NCBI RefSeq assembly: GCF_023343835.1
Contig: NC_064447.1
Coordinates: 14,323,501-14,387,500 of the forward strand
Source of the DNA: Lagopus muta
Lineage: Eukaryota > Chordata > Aves > Galliformes > Phasianidae
Direction: 5' to 3'
DNA: 64,000 nt
In this document: positions 47,925 to 61,755 of the stretch, in pieces
How positions within the stretch are numbered: the stretch's first letter is position 1
Layout of the letters: every line of letters begins with the position of its first letter
Translations under genes and position numbers: made by a program
Notes under the pieces: model-generated
What the model saw: the letters and a program-made list of their open reading frames with translations, nothing else
What the model was told of the DNA's origin: nothing
Database searches by the model: none

Positions 47925-50900
47925 ATGAGTGACTATAAACATCAGTCACAATCCATAAATTTTAGACACGACTTCTTTAGCTACACCAACCCCCCTATCA
48001 GAGACTTTAACCATGATTCACAACCAACACCTCTTAGCCATGTCTTCTTCACACATGCCAGCCCTCCAATCAGTGACTTTAACCATGAGTCACAACCAAC
48101 ACCTTTAAGCCACCAGAACATCAGCCACCCCAGCCCTCCCATCAATGACATTTTCCATCAGTCCTAGGGAACACCATTTAACCAGAAATTATTTAGGGTC
48201 GCCAACCCTCCCATCAGTGACTTGAACCATCAGTCACAACCAACACCTTTAAGCCATCAGTACCTCAGCCTCGCCAGCCCTCCCACCAGTGACAATTTCC
48301 ATCAGTCACATGAACAACCATCATGCCAGCCACACTTTAGCCTCAGCAGCCCTCCCAGCAGTGACTTTAACCATCAGTCACAATAACCATCATGCCAGCC
48401 ACCCTTTAGACACGCCAGCCCTCCCATCGGTGACTTTAACCATCAGTTACAACCAACACCTTGAAGTCATCAGAACATCAGCCTCGCCAGCCCTCCCACC
48501 AGTGACATGTTACATCAATCACAAGAAAAACCATCATGCCAGCCACTCTTTAGTCATGCCAGCCCTCCCATCAGTGACATTTTCCATCAGTCACAACAGA
48601 CACCTTTAAGCCATCAGTACCTCAGCCTCGACAGCCTTCCAACCAGTGACTTTAACCACCAGTTACAAGAAAAACCTTCATGCCAGCCATACTTTAGCCT
48701 CGCCAGCCCTCCCACCAATGACTTTTAACCATCAGTCACAAACAGCATCTCTAAGCCACCTGTACCACAGCCTCGCCAGCCCTCCCATCAGTGACTTGAA
48801 CCATCAGTCACAACCAACACCTTTAAGCCAGCCATACTGTAGCCACACCAGCCCTGCCACCACTGACTTGAACCAATAGCCACAACCAGGACCTTTAAGC
48901 CATCAGTACCTCAGCCTCGCCAGCCCTCCCACCAGTGACTTTAACCATCAGTCACAGCAAAAACCTTTATGACAGCCATACTTTAGCCATGCCAGTCTCC
49001 CATCAGTGACTATAGCCATCACTCATAACCAAGGCCTTTTACCCATCCATACTTCAGACATTCCGATGTTCCTATCAGTGACATTAACCATCAATAAAAA
49101 CCAACAACTGTTAGCCCTCAATAGTTAGACCATGCCAGGGCTCCCATTAGTGACTTGAATGATCAGTTAAAACCCAGTACTCCCAATCTGTGACTTTAAC
49201 TAACCATCAGAACCGACAACTTTTGGCCATCAATACTTCAGCCATGCCAGCCTTCCCAATCCGTGACTTGAACCATCAGTCACAACCAACACCTTTAAGC
49301 CAGCCATACTTTAGCCACGCCAGCCCCGCCACCACTGACTTTAACCAATAGCCACAACCAGGACCTTTAAGCCATCAGTACCTCAGCCTCGCCAGCCCTC
49401 CCACCAGTGACAATTTCCATCAGTCACATGAACAACCATCATGCCAGCCACACTTTAGCCTCGCCAGCCCTCCCATCAGTGACTTTAACCACCAGTCACT
49501 ATAACCATCATGCCAGCCACACTTTAGCCTCGCCAGCCCGCACACCAGTGACATGTTACATCAATCACAAGAAGAACCATAATGCCAGCCACTCTTTAGC
49601 CATGCCAGCCCTCCCATCAGTGACATTTTCCATCAGTCACATGAACAACCATAAGCCAGCCACACTTTAGCCTCGCCAGCCCTCCCAGCAGTGACTTTAA
49701 CCATCAGTCACAATAAACATCATGCCAGCCACCCTTTAGACACGCCAGCCCTCCCATCAGTGACTTCAACCATCAGTCACAACCAACACCTTTAAGCCAT
49801 CAGAACATCAGCCTCGCCAGCCCTCCCACCAGTGACATGTTACATCAATCACAAGAAGAACCATCATGCCAGCCACTCTTTAGCCATGCCAGCCCTCCCA
49901 TCAGTGACATTTTCCATCAGTCACAACAGACACCTTTAAGCCATCAGTACCTCAGCCTCGCCAGCCCTCCCATCAGTGACTTGAACCATCAGTCACAGCA
50001 AAAACCTTTATGACAGCCATACTTTAGCCAAGCCAGCCCTCCCATCAGTGACTATAGCCTTCACTCACAACCAAGACCTTTTACCCATCCATTCTTCAGA
50101 CATTCCGATGTTCCTATCAGTGACATTAACCATCAATAAAAACCAACAACTGTTAGCCCTCAATAGTTAGACCATGCCAGGGCTCCCATTAGTGACTTGA
50201 ATGATCAGTTAAAACCCAGTACTCCCAATCTGTGACTTTAACTAACCATCAGAACCAACAACTTTTGGCCATCAATACTTCAGCCATGCCAGCCTTCCCA
50301 ATCCGTGACTTGAACCATCAGTCACAACCAACGCCTTTAAGCCAGCCATACTTTAGCCACGCCAGCCCTGCCACCACTGACTTGAACCAATAGCCACAAC
50401 CAAGACCTTTAAGCCATCAGTACCTCAGCCTCGCCAGCCCTCCCACCAGTGACAATTTCCATCAGTCACATGAACAACCATAAGCCAGCCACTCTTTAGC
50501 CATACCAGCCCTCCCACCAGTGACTTTAACCATCAGTCACAGCAAAAACCTTTATGACAGCCATACTTTAGCCAAGCCAGCCCTCCCATCAGTGACAATT
50601 TCCATCAGTCACATGAACAACCATCATGCCAGCCACACTTTAGCCTCGCCAGCCCTCCCAGCAGTGACTTTAACCACCAGTCACAACAATAATGATCATG
50701 CCAGCCACCCTTTAGAAACACCAGCCCTCCCATCAGTGACTTTAACCATCAGTCACAACCAACACCATTAAGTCATCAGAACATCAGCCTCGCCAGCCCT
50801 CCCACCAGTGACATGTTACATCAATCACAAGAAGAACCATCATGCCAGCCACCCTTTAGCCATGCCAGACCTCCCATCAGTGACATTTTCCATCAGTCAC

Positions 50901-51338
50901 AACAGACACCTTTAAGCCATCAGTACCTCAGCCTCGCCTGCCCTCCCATCAGTGACTTGAACCATCAGTCACAGCAAAAACCTTTATGACAGCCATACTT
51001 TAGCCAAGCCAGCCCTCCCATCAGTGACTATAGCCATCACTCACAACCAAGACCTTTTACCCATCCATACTTCAGACATTCCGATGTTCCTATCAGTGAC
51101 ATTAACCATCAATAAAAACCAACAACTGTTAGCCCTCAATAGTTAGACCATGCCAGGGCTCCCATTAGTGACGTGAATGATCAGTTAAAACCCAGTACTC
51201 CCAATCTGTGACTTTAACTAACCATCAGAACCGACAACTTTTGGCCATCAATACTTCAGCCATGCCAGCCTTCCTATCAGTGACCATCAGTCACAACCAA
51301 GACCTTGTAGCCATCAGATCTTCAGCCATGCCAGCCTT
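47925..51338. repeat. Higher-order block 10 (3,414 bp)
   Basis: Copy of block 8 at +6,827 bp. It also shares the private CACTATAACC variant of block 4, which is 20,335 bp to the left. Confidence 0.9.
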
Positions 51339-53845
51339 ATGAGTGACTATAAACATCAGTCACAATCCATAAATTTTAGACACGACTTCTTTAGCTACAC
51401 CAACCCCCCTATCAGTGACTTTAACCATGATTCACAACCAACACCTCTTAGCCATGTCTTCTTCACATATTCCAGCCCTCCAATCAGTGACTTTAACCAT
51501 GAGTCACAACCAACACCTTTAAGCCACCAGAACATCAGCCACCCCAGCCCTCCCATCAATGACATTTTCCATCAGTCCTAGGGAACACCATTTAACCAGA
51601 AATTATTTAGGGTCGCCAACCCTCCCATCAGTGACTTGAACCATCAGTCACAACCAACACCTTTAAGCCATCAGTACCTCAGCCTCGCCAGCCCTCCCAC
51701 CAGTGACAATTTCCATCAGTCACATGAACAACCATCATGCCAGCCACACTTTAGCCTCAGCAGCCCTCCCAGCAGTGACTTTAACCATCAGTCACAATAA
51801 CCATCATGCCAGCCACCCTTTAGACACGCCAGCCCTCCCATCGGTGACTTTAACCATCAGTCACAACCAACACCTTGAAGTCATCAGAACATCAGCCTCG
51901 CCAGCCCTCCCACCAGTGACATGTTACATCAATCACAAGAAAAACCATCATGCCAGCCACTCTTTAGTCATGCCAGCCCTCCCATCAGTGACATTTTCCA
52001 TCAGTCACAACAGACACCTTTAAGCCATCAGTACCTCAGCCTCGACAGCCTTCCAACCAGTGACTTTAACCACCAGTTACAAGAAAAACCTTCATGCCAG
52101 CCATACTTTAGCCTCGCCAGCCCTCCCACCAATGACTTTTAACCATCAGTCACAAACAGCATCTCTAAGCCACCTGTACCACAGCCTCGCCAGCCCTCCC
52201 ATCAGTGACTTGAACCATCAGTCACAACCAACACCTTTAAGCCAGACATACTGTAGCCACGCCAGCCCTGCCACCACTGACTTGAACCAATAGCCACAAA
52301 AAGGACCTTTAAGCCATCAGTACCTCAGCCTCGCCAGCCCTCCCACCAGTGACTTTAACCATCAGTCACAGCAAAAACCTTTATGACAGCCATACTTTAG
52401 CCATGCCAGTCTCCCATCAGTGACTATAGCCATCACTCACAACCAAGGCCTTTTACCCATCCATACTTCAGACATTCCGATGTTCCTATCAGTGACATTA
52501 ACCATCAATAAAAACCAACAACTGTTAGCCCTCAATAGTTAGACCATGCCAGGGCTCCCATTAGTGACTTGAATGATCAGTTAAAACCCAGCACTCCCAA
52601 TCTGTGACTTTAACTAACCATCAGAACCGACAACTTTTGGCCATCAATACTTCAGCCATGCCAGCCTTCCCAATCCGTGACTTGAACCATCAGTCACAAC
52701 CAACACCTTTAAGCCAGCCATACTTTAGCCACGCCAGCCCCGCCACCACTGACTTTAACCAATAGCCACAACCAGGACCTTTAAGCCATCAGTACCTCAG
52801 CCTCGCCAGCCCTCCCACCAGTGACAATTTCCATCAGTCACATGAACAACCATCATGCCAGCCACACTTTAGCCTCGCCAGCCCTCCCATCAGTGACTTT
52901 AACCACCAGTCACAATAACCATCATGCCAGCCACACTTTAGCCTCGCCAGCCCTCCCATCAGTGACTTTAACCACCAGTCACAATAACCATCATGCCAGC
53001 CACACTTTAGCCTCGCCAGCCCGCACACCAGTGACATGTTACATCAATCACAAGAAGAACCATAATGCCAGCCACTCTTTAGCCATGCCAGCCCTCCCAT
53101 CAGTGACATTTTCCATCAGTCACATGAACAACCATAAGCCAGCCACACTTTAGCCTCGCCAGCCCTCCCAGCAGTGACTTTAACCATCAGTCACAATAAA
53201 CATCATGCCAGCCACCCTTTAGACACGCCAGCCCTCCCATCAGTGACTTCAACCATCAGTCACAACCAACACCTTTAAGCCATCAGAACATCAGCCTCGC
53301 CAGCCCTCCCACCAGTGACATGTTACATCAATCACAAGAAGAACCATCATGCCAGCCACTCTTTAGCCATGCCAGCCCTCCCATCAGTGACATTTTCCAT
53401 CAGTCACAACAGACACCTTTAAGCCATCAGTACCTCAGCCTCGCCAGCCCTCCCATCAGTGACTTGAACCATCAGTCACAGCAAAAACCTTAATGCCAGC
53501 CATACTTTAGCCAAGCCAGCCCTCCCATCAGTGACTATAGCCTTCACTCACAACCAAGACCTTTTACCCATCCATACTTCAGACATTCCGATGTTCCTAT
53601 CAGTGACATTAACCATCAATAAAAACCAACAACTGTTAGCCCTCAATAGTTAGAGCATGCCAGGGCTCCCATTAGTGACTTGAATGATCAGTTAAAACCC
53701 AGTACTCCCAATCTGTGACTTTAACTAACCATCAGAACCGACAACCTTAGGCCATCAATACTTCAGCCATGCCAGCCTTCCCATCAGTGACCATCAGTCA
53801 CAACCAAGACCTTGTAGCCATCAGATCTTCAGCCATGCCAGCCTT
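51339..53845. repeat. Higher-order block 11 (2,507 bp)
   Basis: Begins as a copy of block 9 (CATATTCC and CACAAAAAGG variants) but switches near 52,900 to a three-fold repeat form (52821-53153) and then skips to the next landmark, so it is a recombinant, shortened block. Confidence 0.86.
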
Positions 53846-55851
53846 ATGAGTGACTATAAACATCAGTCACAATCCATAAATTTTAGACACGACGTCTTTA
53901 GCTACACCAATCCCCCTATCAGTGACTTTAACCATGATTCACAACCAACACCTCTTAGCCATGACTTCTTCACACATGCCAGCCCTCCAATCAGTGACTT
54001 TAACCATGAGTCACAACCAACACCTTTAAACCACCAGAACATCAGCCACCCCAGCCCTCCCATCAATGACATTTTCCATCAGTCCTAGGGAACACCATTT
54101 AACCAGAAATTATTTAGGGTCGCCAACCCTCCCATCAGTGACTTGAACCATCAGTCACAACCAACACCTTTAAGCCATCAGTACCTCAGCCTCGCCAGCC
54201 CTCCCACCAGTGACAATTTCCATCAGTCACATGAACAACCATCATGCCAGCCACACTTTAGCCTCGCCAGCCCTCCCACCAGTGACTTTAACCACCAGTC
54301 ACAACAATAACCATCATGCCAGCCACCCTTTAGACACGCCAGCCCTCCCATCAGTGACTTTAAACATCAGTCACAACCAACACCTTTAAGTCATCAGAAC
54401 ATAAGCCTCGCCAGCCCTCCCACCAGTGACATGTTACATCAATCACAAGAATTACCATCATGCCAGCCACTCTTTAGCCATGCCAGCCCTCCCGTCAGTG
54501 ACATTTTCCATCAGTCACAACAGTCACCTTTAAGCCATCAGTACCTCAGCCTCGCCAGCCCTCCCACCAGTGACTTTAACCATCAGTCACAGCAAAAACC
54601 TTTATGACAGCCATACTTTAGCCATGCCAGTCTCCCATCAGTGACTATAGCCATCACTCACAACCAAGACCTTTTACCCTTCCATACTTCAGACATTCCG
54701 ATGTTCCTATCAGTGACATTAACCATCAATAAAAACCAACAACTGTTAGCCCTCAATAGTTAGAGCATGCCAGGGCTCCCATTAGTGACTTGAATGATCA
54801 GTTAAAACCCAGCACTCCCAATCTGTGACTTTAACTAACCATCAGAACCGACAACTTTTGGCCATCAATACTTCAGCCATGCCAGCCTTCCCATCAGTGA
54901 CTTGAACCATCAGTCACAACCAACACCTTTAAGCCAGCCATACTTTAGCCACGCCAGCCCCGCCACCACTGACTTTAACCAATAGCCACAACCCAGACCT
55001 TTAAGCCATCAGTACCTCAGCCTCGCCAGCCCTCCCAGCAGTGACAATTTCCATCAGTCACATGAACAACCATCATGCCAGCCACACTTTAGCCTCGCCA
55101 GCCCTCCCAGCAGTGACTTTAACCACCAGTCACAACAATAACCATCATGCCAGCCACCCTTTAGACACGCCAGCCCTCCCATCAGTGACTTTAACCACCA
55201 GTCACAATAACCATCATGCCAGCCACACTTTAGCCTCGCCAGCCCGCACACCAGTGACATGTTACATCAATCACAAGAAGAACCATAATGCCAGCCACTC
55301 TTTAGCCATGCCAGCCCTCCCATCAGTGACATTTTCCATCAGTCACATGAACAACCATAAGCCAGCCACACTTTAGCCTCGCCAGCCCTCCCAGCAGTGA
55401 CTTTAACCATCAGTCACAATAAACATCATGCCAGCCACCCTTTAGACACGCCAGCCCTCCCATCAGTGACTTCAACCATCAGTCACAGCAAAAACCTTTA
55501 TGACAGCCATACTTTAGCCATGCCAGTCTCCCATCAGTGACTATAGCCATCACTCACAACCAAGACCTTTTACCCATCCATACTTCAGACATTCCGATGT
55601 TCCTATCAGTGCCATTAACCATCAATAAAAACCAACAACTGTTAGCCCTCAATAGTTAGACCATGCCAGGGCTCCCATTAGTGACTTGAATGATCAGTTA
55701 AAACCCAGTACTCCCAATCTGTGACTTTAACTAACCATCAGAACCGACAACTTTTGGCCATCAATACTTCAGCCATGCCAGCCTTCCCATCAGTGACCAT
55801 CAGTCACAACCAAGACCTTGTAGCCATCAGATCTTCAGCCATGCCAGCCTT
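53846..55851. repeat. Higher-order block 12 (2,006 bp)
   Basis: Shares the ACGACGTCTTTAGC variant with block 13b at 58358 (shift 4,512 bp). Has a private TTTAAACCACC change and a recombined second half with mixed monomer types. Confidence 0.84.
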
Positions 55852-58357
55852 ATGAGTGACTATAAACATCAGTCACAATCCATAAATTTTAGACACGACT
55901 TCTTTAGCTACACCAACCCCCCTATCAGTGACTTTAACCATGATTCACAACCAACACCTCTTAGCCATGTCTTCTTCACACATGCCAGCCCTCCAATCAG
56001 TGACTTTAACCATGAGTCACAACCAACACCTTTAAGCCACCAGAACATCAGCCACCCCAGCCCTCCCATCAATGACATTTTCCATCAGTCCTAGGGAACA
56101 CCATTTAACCAGAAATTATTTAGGGTCGCCAACCCTCCCATCAGTGACTTGAACCATCAGTCACAACCAACACCTTTAAGCCATCAGTACCTCAGCCTCG
56201 CCAGCCCTCCCACCAGTGACAATTTCCATCAGTCACATGAACAACCATAAGCCAGCCACACTTTAGCCTCAGCAGCCCTCCCAGCAGTGACTTTAACCAT
56301 CAGTCACAATAACCATCATGCCAGCCTCCCTTTAGACACGCCAGCCCTCCCATCGGTGACTTTAACCATCAGTCACAACCAACACCTTGAAGTCATCAGA
56401 ACATCAGCCTCGCCAGACCTCCCACCAGTGACATGTTACATCAATCACAAGAAGAACCATCATGCCAGCCACTCTTTAGTCATGCCAGCCCTCCCATCAG
56501 TGACATTTTCCATCAGTCACAACAGACACCTTTAAGCCATCAGTACCTCAGCCTCGACAGCCTTCCAACCAGTGACTTTAACCACCAGTTACAAGAAAAA
56601 CCTTCATGCCAGCCATACTTTAGCCTCGCCAGCCCTCCCACCAATGACTTTTAACCATCAGTCACAAACAGCATCTCTAAGCCATCTGTACCACAGCCTC
56701 GCCAGCCCTCCCATCAGTGACTTGAGCCATCAGTCACATCCAACACCTTTAAGCCAGCCATACTGTAGCCACGCCAGCCCTGCCACCACTGACTTGAACC
56801 AATAGCCACAACCAGGACCTTTAAGCCATCAGTACCTCAGCCTCGCCAGCCCTCCCACCAGTGACTTTAACCATCAGTCACAGCAAAAACCTTTATGACA
56901 GCCATACTTTAGCCATGCCAGTCTCCCATCAGTGACTATAGCCATCACTCACAACCAAGACCTTTTACCCATCCATACTTCAGACATTCCGATGTTCCTA
57001 TCAGTGACATTAACCATCAATAAAAACCAACAACTGTTAGCCCTCAATAGTTAGAGCATGCCAGGGCTCCCATTAGTGACTTGAATGATCAGTTAAAACC
57101 CAGTACTCCCAATCTGTGACTTTAACTAACCATCAGAACCGACAACCTTTGGCCATCAATACTTCAGCCATGCCAGCCTTCCCAATCCGTGACTTGAACC
57201 ATCAGTCACAACCAACACCTTTAAGCCAGCCATACTTTAGCCACGCCAGCCCCGCCACCACTGACTTTAACCAATAGCCACAACCAGGACCTTTAAGCCA
57301 TCAGTACCTCAGCCTCGCCAGCCCTCCCACCAGTGACAATTTCCATCAGTCACATGAACAACCATCATGCCAGCCACACTTTAGCCTCGCCAGCCCTCCC
57401 ATCAGTGACTTTAACCACCAGTCACAATAACCATCATGCCAGCCACACTTTAGCCTCGCCAGCCCTCCCATCAGTGACTTTAACCACCAGTCACAATAAC
57501 CATCATGCCAGCCACACTTTAGCCTCGCCAGCCCGCACACCAGTGACATGTTACATCAATCACAAGAAGAACCATAATGCCAGCCACTCTTTAGCCATGC
57601 CAGCCCTCCCATCAGTGACATTTTCCATCAGTCACATGAACAACCATAAGCCAGCCACACTTTAGCCTCGCCAGCCCTCCCAGCAGTGACTTTAACCATC
57701 AGTCACAATAAACATCATGCCAGCCACCCTTTAGACACGCCAGCCCTCCCATCAGTGACTTCAACCATCAGTCACAACCAACACCTTTAAGCCATCAGAA
57801 CATCAGCCTCGCCAGCCCTCCCACCAGTGACATGTTACATCAATCACAAGAAGAACCATCATGCCAGCCACTCTTTAGCCATGCCAGCCCTCCCATCAGT
57901 GACATTTTCCATCAGTCACAACAGACACCTTTAAGCCATCAGTACCTCAGCCTCGCCAGCCCTCCCATCAGTGACTTGAACCATCAGTCACAGCAAAAAC
58001 CTTAATGCCAGCCATACTTTAGCCAAGCCAGCCCTCCCATCAGTGACTATAGCCTTCACTCACAACCAAGACCTTTTACCCATCCATTCTTCAGACATTC
58101 CGATGTTCCTATCAGTGACATTAACCATCAATAAAAACCAACAACTGTTAGCCCTCAATAGTTAGAGCATGCCAGGGCTCCCATTAGTGACTTGAATGAT
58201 CAGTTAAAACCCAGTACTCCCAATCTGTGACTTTAACTAACCATCAGAACCGACAACCTTAGGCCATCAATACTTCAGCCATGCCAGCCTTCCCATCAGT
58301 GACCATCAGTCACAACCAAGACCTTGTAGCCATCAGATCTTCAGCCATGCCAGCCTT
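55852..58357. repeat. Higher-order block 13a (2,506 bp)
   Basis: First kilobase matches the block at 58358 with a 2,506-bp shift (CCAGCCTCCCTTTAG, CCAGACCTCCC, CACATCCAACACC). Second kilobase matches block 11/12 with a 4,512-bp shift. Confidence 0.85.
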
Positions 58358-59752
58358 ATGAGTGACTATAAACATCAGTCACAATCCATAAATTTTAGAC
58401 ACGACGTCTTTAGCTACACCAATCCCCCTATCAGTGACTTTAACCATGATTCACAACCAACACCTCTTAGCCATGACTTCTTCACACATGCCAGCCCTCC
58501 AATCAGTGACTTTAACCATGAGTCACAACCAACACCTTTAAGCCACCAGAACATCAGCCACCCCAGCCCTCCCATCAATGACATTTTCCATCAGTCCTAG
58601 GGAACACCATTTAACCAGAAATTATTTAGGGTCGCCAACCCTCCCATCAGTGACTTGAACCATCAGTCACAACCAACACCTTTAAGCCATCAGTACCTCA
58701 GCCTCGCCAGCCCTCCCACCAGTGACAATTTCCATCAGTCACATGAACAACCATAAGCCAGCCACACTTTAGCCTCAGCAGCCCTCCCAGCAGTGACTTT
58801 AACCATCAGTCACAATAACCATCATGCCAGCCTCCCTTTAGACACGCCAGCCCTCCCATCGGTGACTTTAACCATCAGTCACAACCAACACCTTGAAGTC
58901 ATCAGAACATCAGCCTCGCCAGACCTCCCACCAGTGACATGTTACATCAATCACAAGAAGAACCATCATGCCAGCCACTCTTTAGTCATGCCAGCCCTCC
59001 CATCAGTGACATTTTCCATCAGTCACAACAGACACCTTTAAGCCATCAGTACCTCAGCCTCGACAGCCTTCCAACCAGTGACTTTAACCACCAGTTACAA
59101 GAAAAACCTTCATGCCAGCCATACTTTAGCCTCGCCAGCCCTCCCACCAATGACTTTTAACCATCAGTCACAAACAGCATCTCTAAGCCATCTGTACCAC
59201 AGCCTCGCCAGCCCTCCCATCAGTGACTTGAGCCATCAGTCACATCCAACACCTTTAAGCCAGCCATACTGTAGCCACGCCAGCCCTGCCACCACTGACT
59301 TGAACCAATAGCCACAACCAGGACCTTTAAGCCATCAGTACCTCAGCCTCGCCAGCCCTCCCACCAGTGACTTTAACCATCAGTCACAGCAAAAACCTTT
59401 ATGACAGCCATACTTTAGCCATGCCAGTCTCCCATCAGTGACTATAGCCATCACTCACAACCAAGACCTTTTACCCATCCATACTTCAGACATTCCGATG
59501 TTCCTATCAGTGACATTAACCATCAATAAAAACCAACAACTGTTAGCCCTCAATAGTTAGAGCATGCCAGGGCTCCCATTAGTGACTTGAATGATCAGTT
59601 AAAACCCAGTACTCCCAATCTGTGACTTTAACTAACCATCAGAACCGACAACCTTAGGCCATCAATACTTCAGCCATGCCAGCCTTCCCATCAGTGACCA
59701 TCAGTCACAACCAAGACCTTGTAGCCATCAGATCTTCAGCCATGCCAGCCTT
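58358..59752. repeat. Higher-order block 13b (1,395 bp, short form)
   Basis: Carries ACGACGTCTTTAGC as in block 12 and the CACATCCAACACC markers of block 13a. The length is close to that of block 1. Confidence 0.85.
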
Positions 59753-61755
59753 ATGAGTGACTATAAACATCAGTCACAATCAATAAATTTTAGACACGAC
59801 TTCTTTAGCTACACCAACCCCCCTATCAGTGACTTTAACCATGATTCACAACCAACACCTCTTAGCCATGACTTCTTCACACATGCCAGCCCTCCAATCA
59901 GTGACTTTAACCATGAGTCACAACCAACACCTTTAAGCCACCAGAACATCAGCCACCCCAGCCCTCCCATCAAAGACATTTTCCAACCAACACCTTTAAG
60001 CCATCAGTATCTCAGCCTCGCCAGCCCTCCCACCAGTGACAATTTCCATCAGTCACATGAACAACCATCATGCCAGCCACACTTTAGCCTCAGCAGCCCT
60101 CCCAGCAGTGACTTTAACCATCAGTCACAATAACCATCATGCCAGCCACCCTTTAGCCTCAGCAGCCCTCCCATCAGTGACTTTAACCATCAGTCACAAC
60201 CAACACCTTTAAGTCATCAGAACATCAGCCTCGCCAGCCCTCCCACCAGTGACATGTTACATCAATCACAAGAAGAACCATCATGCCAGCCACCCTTTAG
60301 CCATGACAGACCTCCCATCAGTGACATTTTCCATCAGTCACAACAGACACCTTTAAGCCATCAGTACCTCAGCCTCGCCAGCCCTCCCATCAGTGACTTG
60401 AACCATCAGTCACAGCAAAAACCTTTATGACAGCCATACTTTAGCCAAGCCAGCCCTCCCATCAGTGACTATAGCCATCACTCACAACCAAGACCTTTTA
60501 CCCATCCATACTTCAGACATTCCGATGTTCCTATCAGTGACATCAACCATCAATAAAAACCAACAACTGTTAGCCCTCAATAGTTAGACCATGCCAGGGC
60601 TCCCATTAGTGACTTGAATGATCAGTTAAAACCCAGTACTCCCAATCTGTGACTTTAACAAACCATCAGAACCGACAACTTTTGGCCATCAATACTTCAG
60701 CCATGCCAGCCTTCCCAATCCGTGACTTGAACCATCAGTCACAACCAACGCCTTTAAGCCAGCCATACTTTAGCCACGCCAGCCCCGCCACCACTGACTT
60801 GAACCAATAGCCACAACCAAGACCTTTAAGCCATCAGTACCTCAGCCTCGCCAGCCCTCCCACCAGTGACAATTTCCATCAGTCACATGAACAACCATAA
60901 GCCAGCCACTCTTTAGCCATACCAGCCCTCCCACCAGTGACTTTAACCATCAGTCACAGCAAAAACCTTTATGACAGCCATACTTTAGCCAAGCCAGCCC
61001 TCCCATCAGTGACAATTTCCATCAGTCACATGAACAACCATCATGCCAGCCACACTTTAGCCTCGCCAGCCCTCCCAGCAGTGACTTTAACCACCAGTCA
61101 CAACAATAATGATCATGCCAGCCACCCTTTAGACACGCCAGCCCTCCCATCAGTGACTTTAACCATCAGTCACAACCAACACCATTAAGTCATCAGAACA
61201 TCAGCCTCGCCAGCCCTCCCACCAGTGACATGTTACATCAATCACAAGAAGAACCATCATGCCAGCCACCCTTTAGCCATGCCAGCCCTCCCATCAGTGA
61301 CATTTTCCATCAGTCACAACAGACACCTTTAAGCCATCAGTACCTCAGCCTCGCCTGCCCTCCCATCAGTGACTTGAACCATCAGTCACAGCAAAAACCT
61401 TTATGACAGCCATACTTTAGCCAAGCCAGCCCTCCCATCAGTGACTATAGCCATCACTCACAACCAAGACCTTTTACCCATCCATACTTCAGACATTCCG
61501 ATGTTCCTATCAGTGACATTAACCATCAATAAAAACCAACAACTGTTAGCCCTCAATAGTTAGACCATGCCAGGGCTCCCATTAGTGACGTGAATGATCA
61601 GTTAAAACCCAGTACTCCCAATCTGTGACTTTAACTAACCATCAGAACCGACAACTTTTGGCCATCAATACTTCAGCCATGCCAGCCTTCCTATCAGTGA
61701 CCATCAGTCACAACCAAGACCTTGTAGCCATCAGATCTTCAGCCATGCCAGCCTT
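59753..61755. repeat. Higher-order block 14 (2,003 bp)
   Basis: Has the CAATCAATAAATTT variant of block 1. The usual TCCTAGGGAACACC landmark monomer is deleted near 59,985, leaving a 126-codon open run (59753-60133). Confidence 0.85.
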
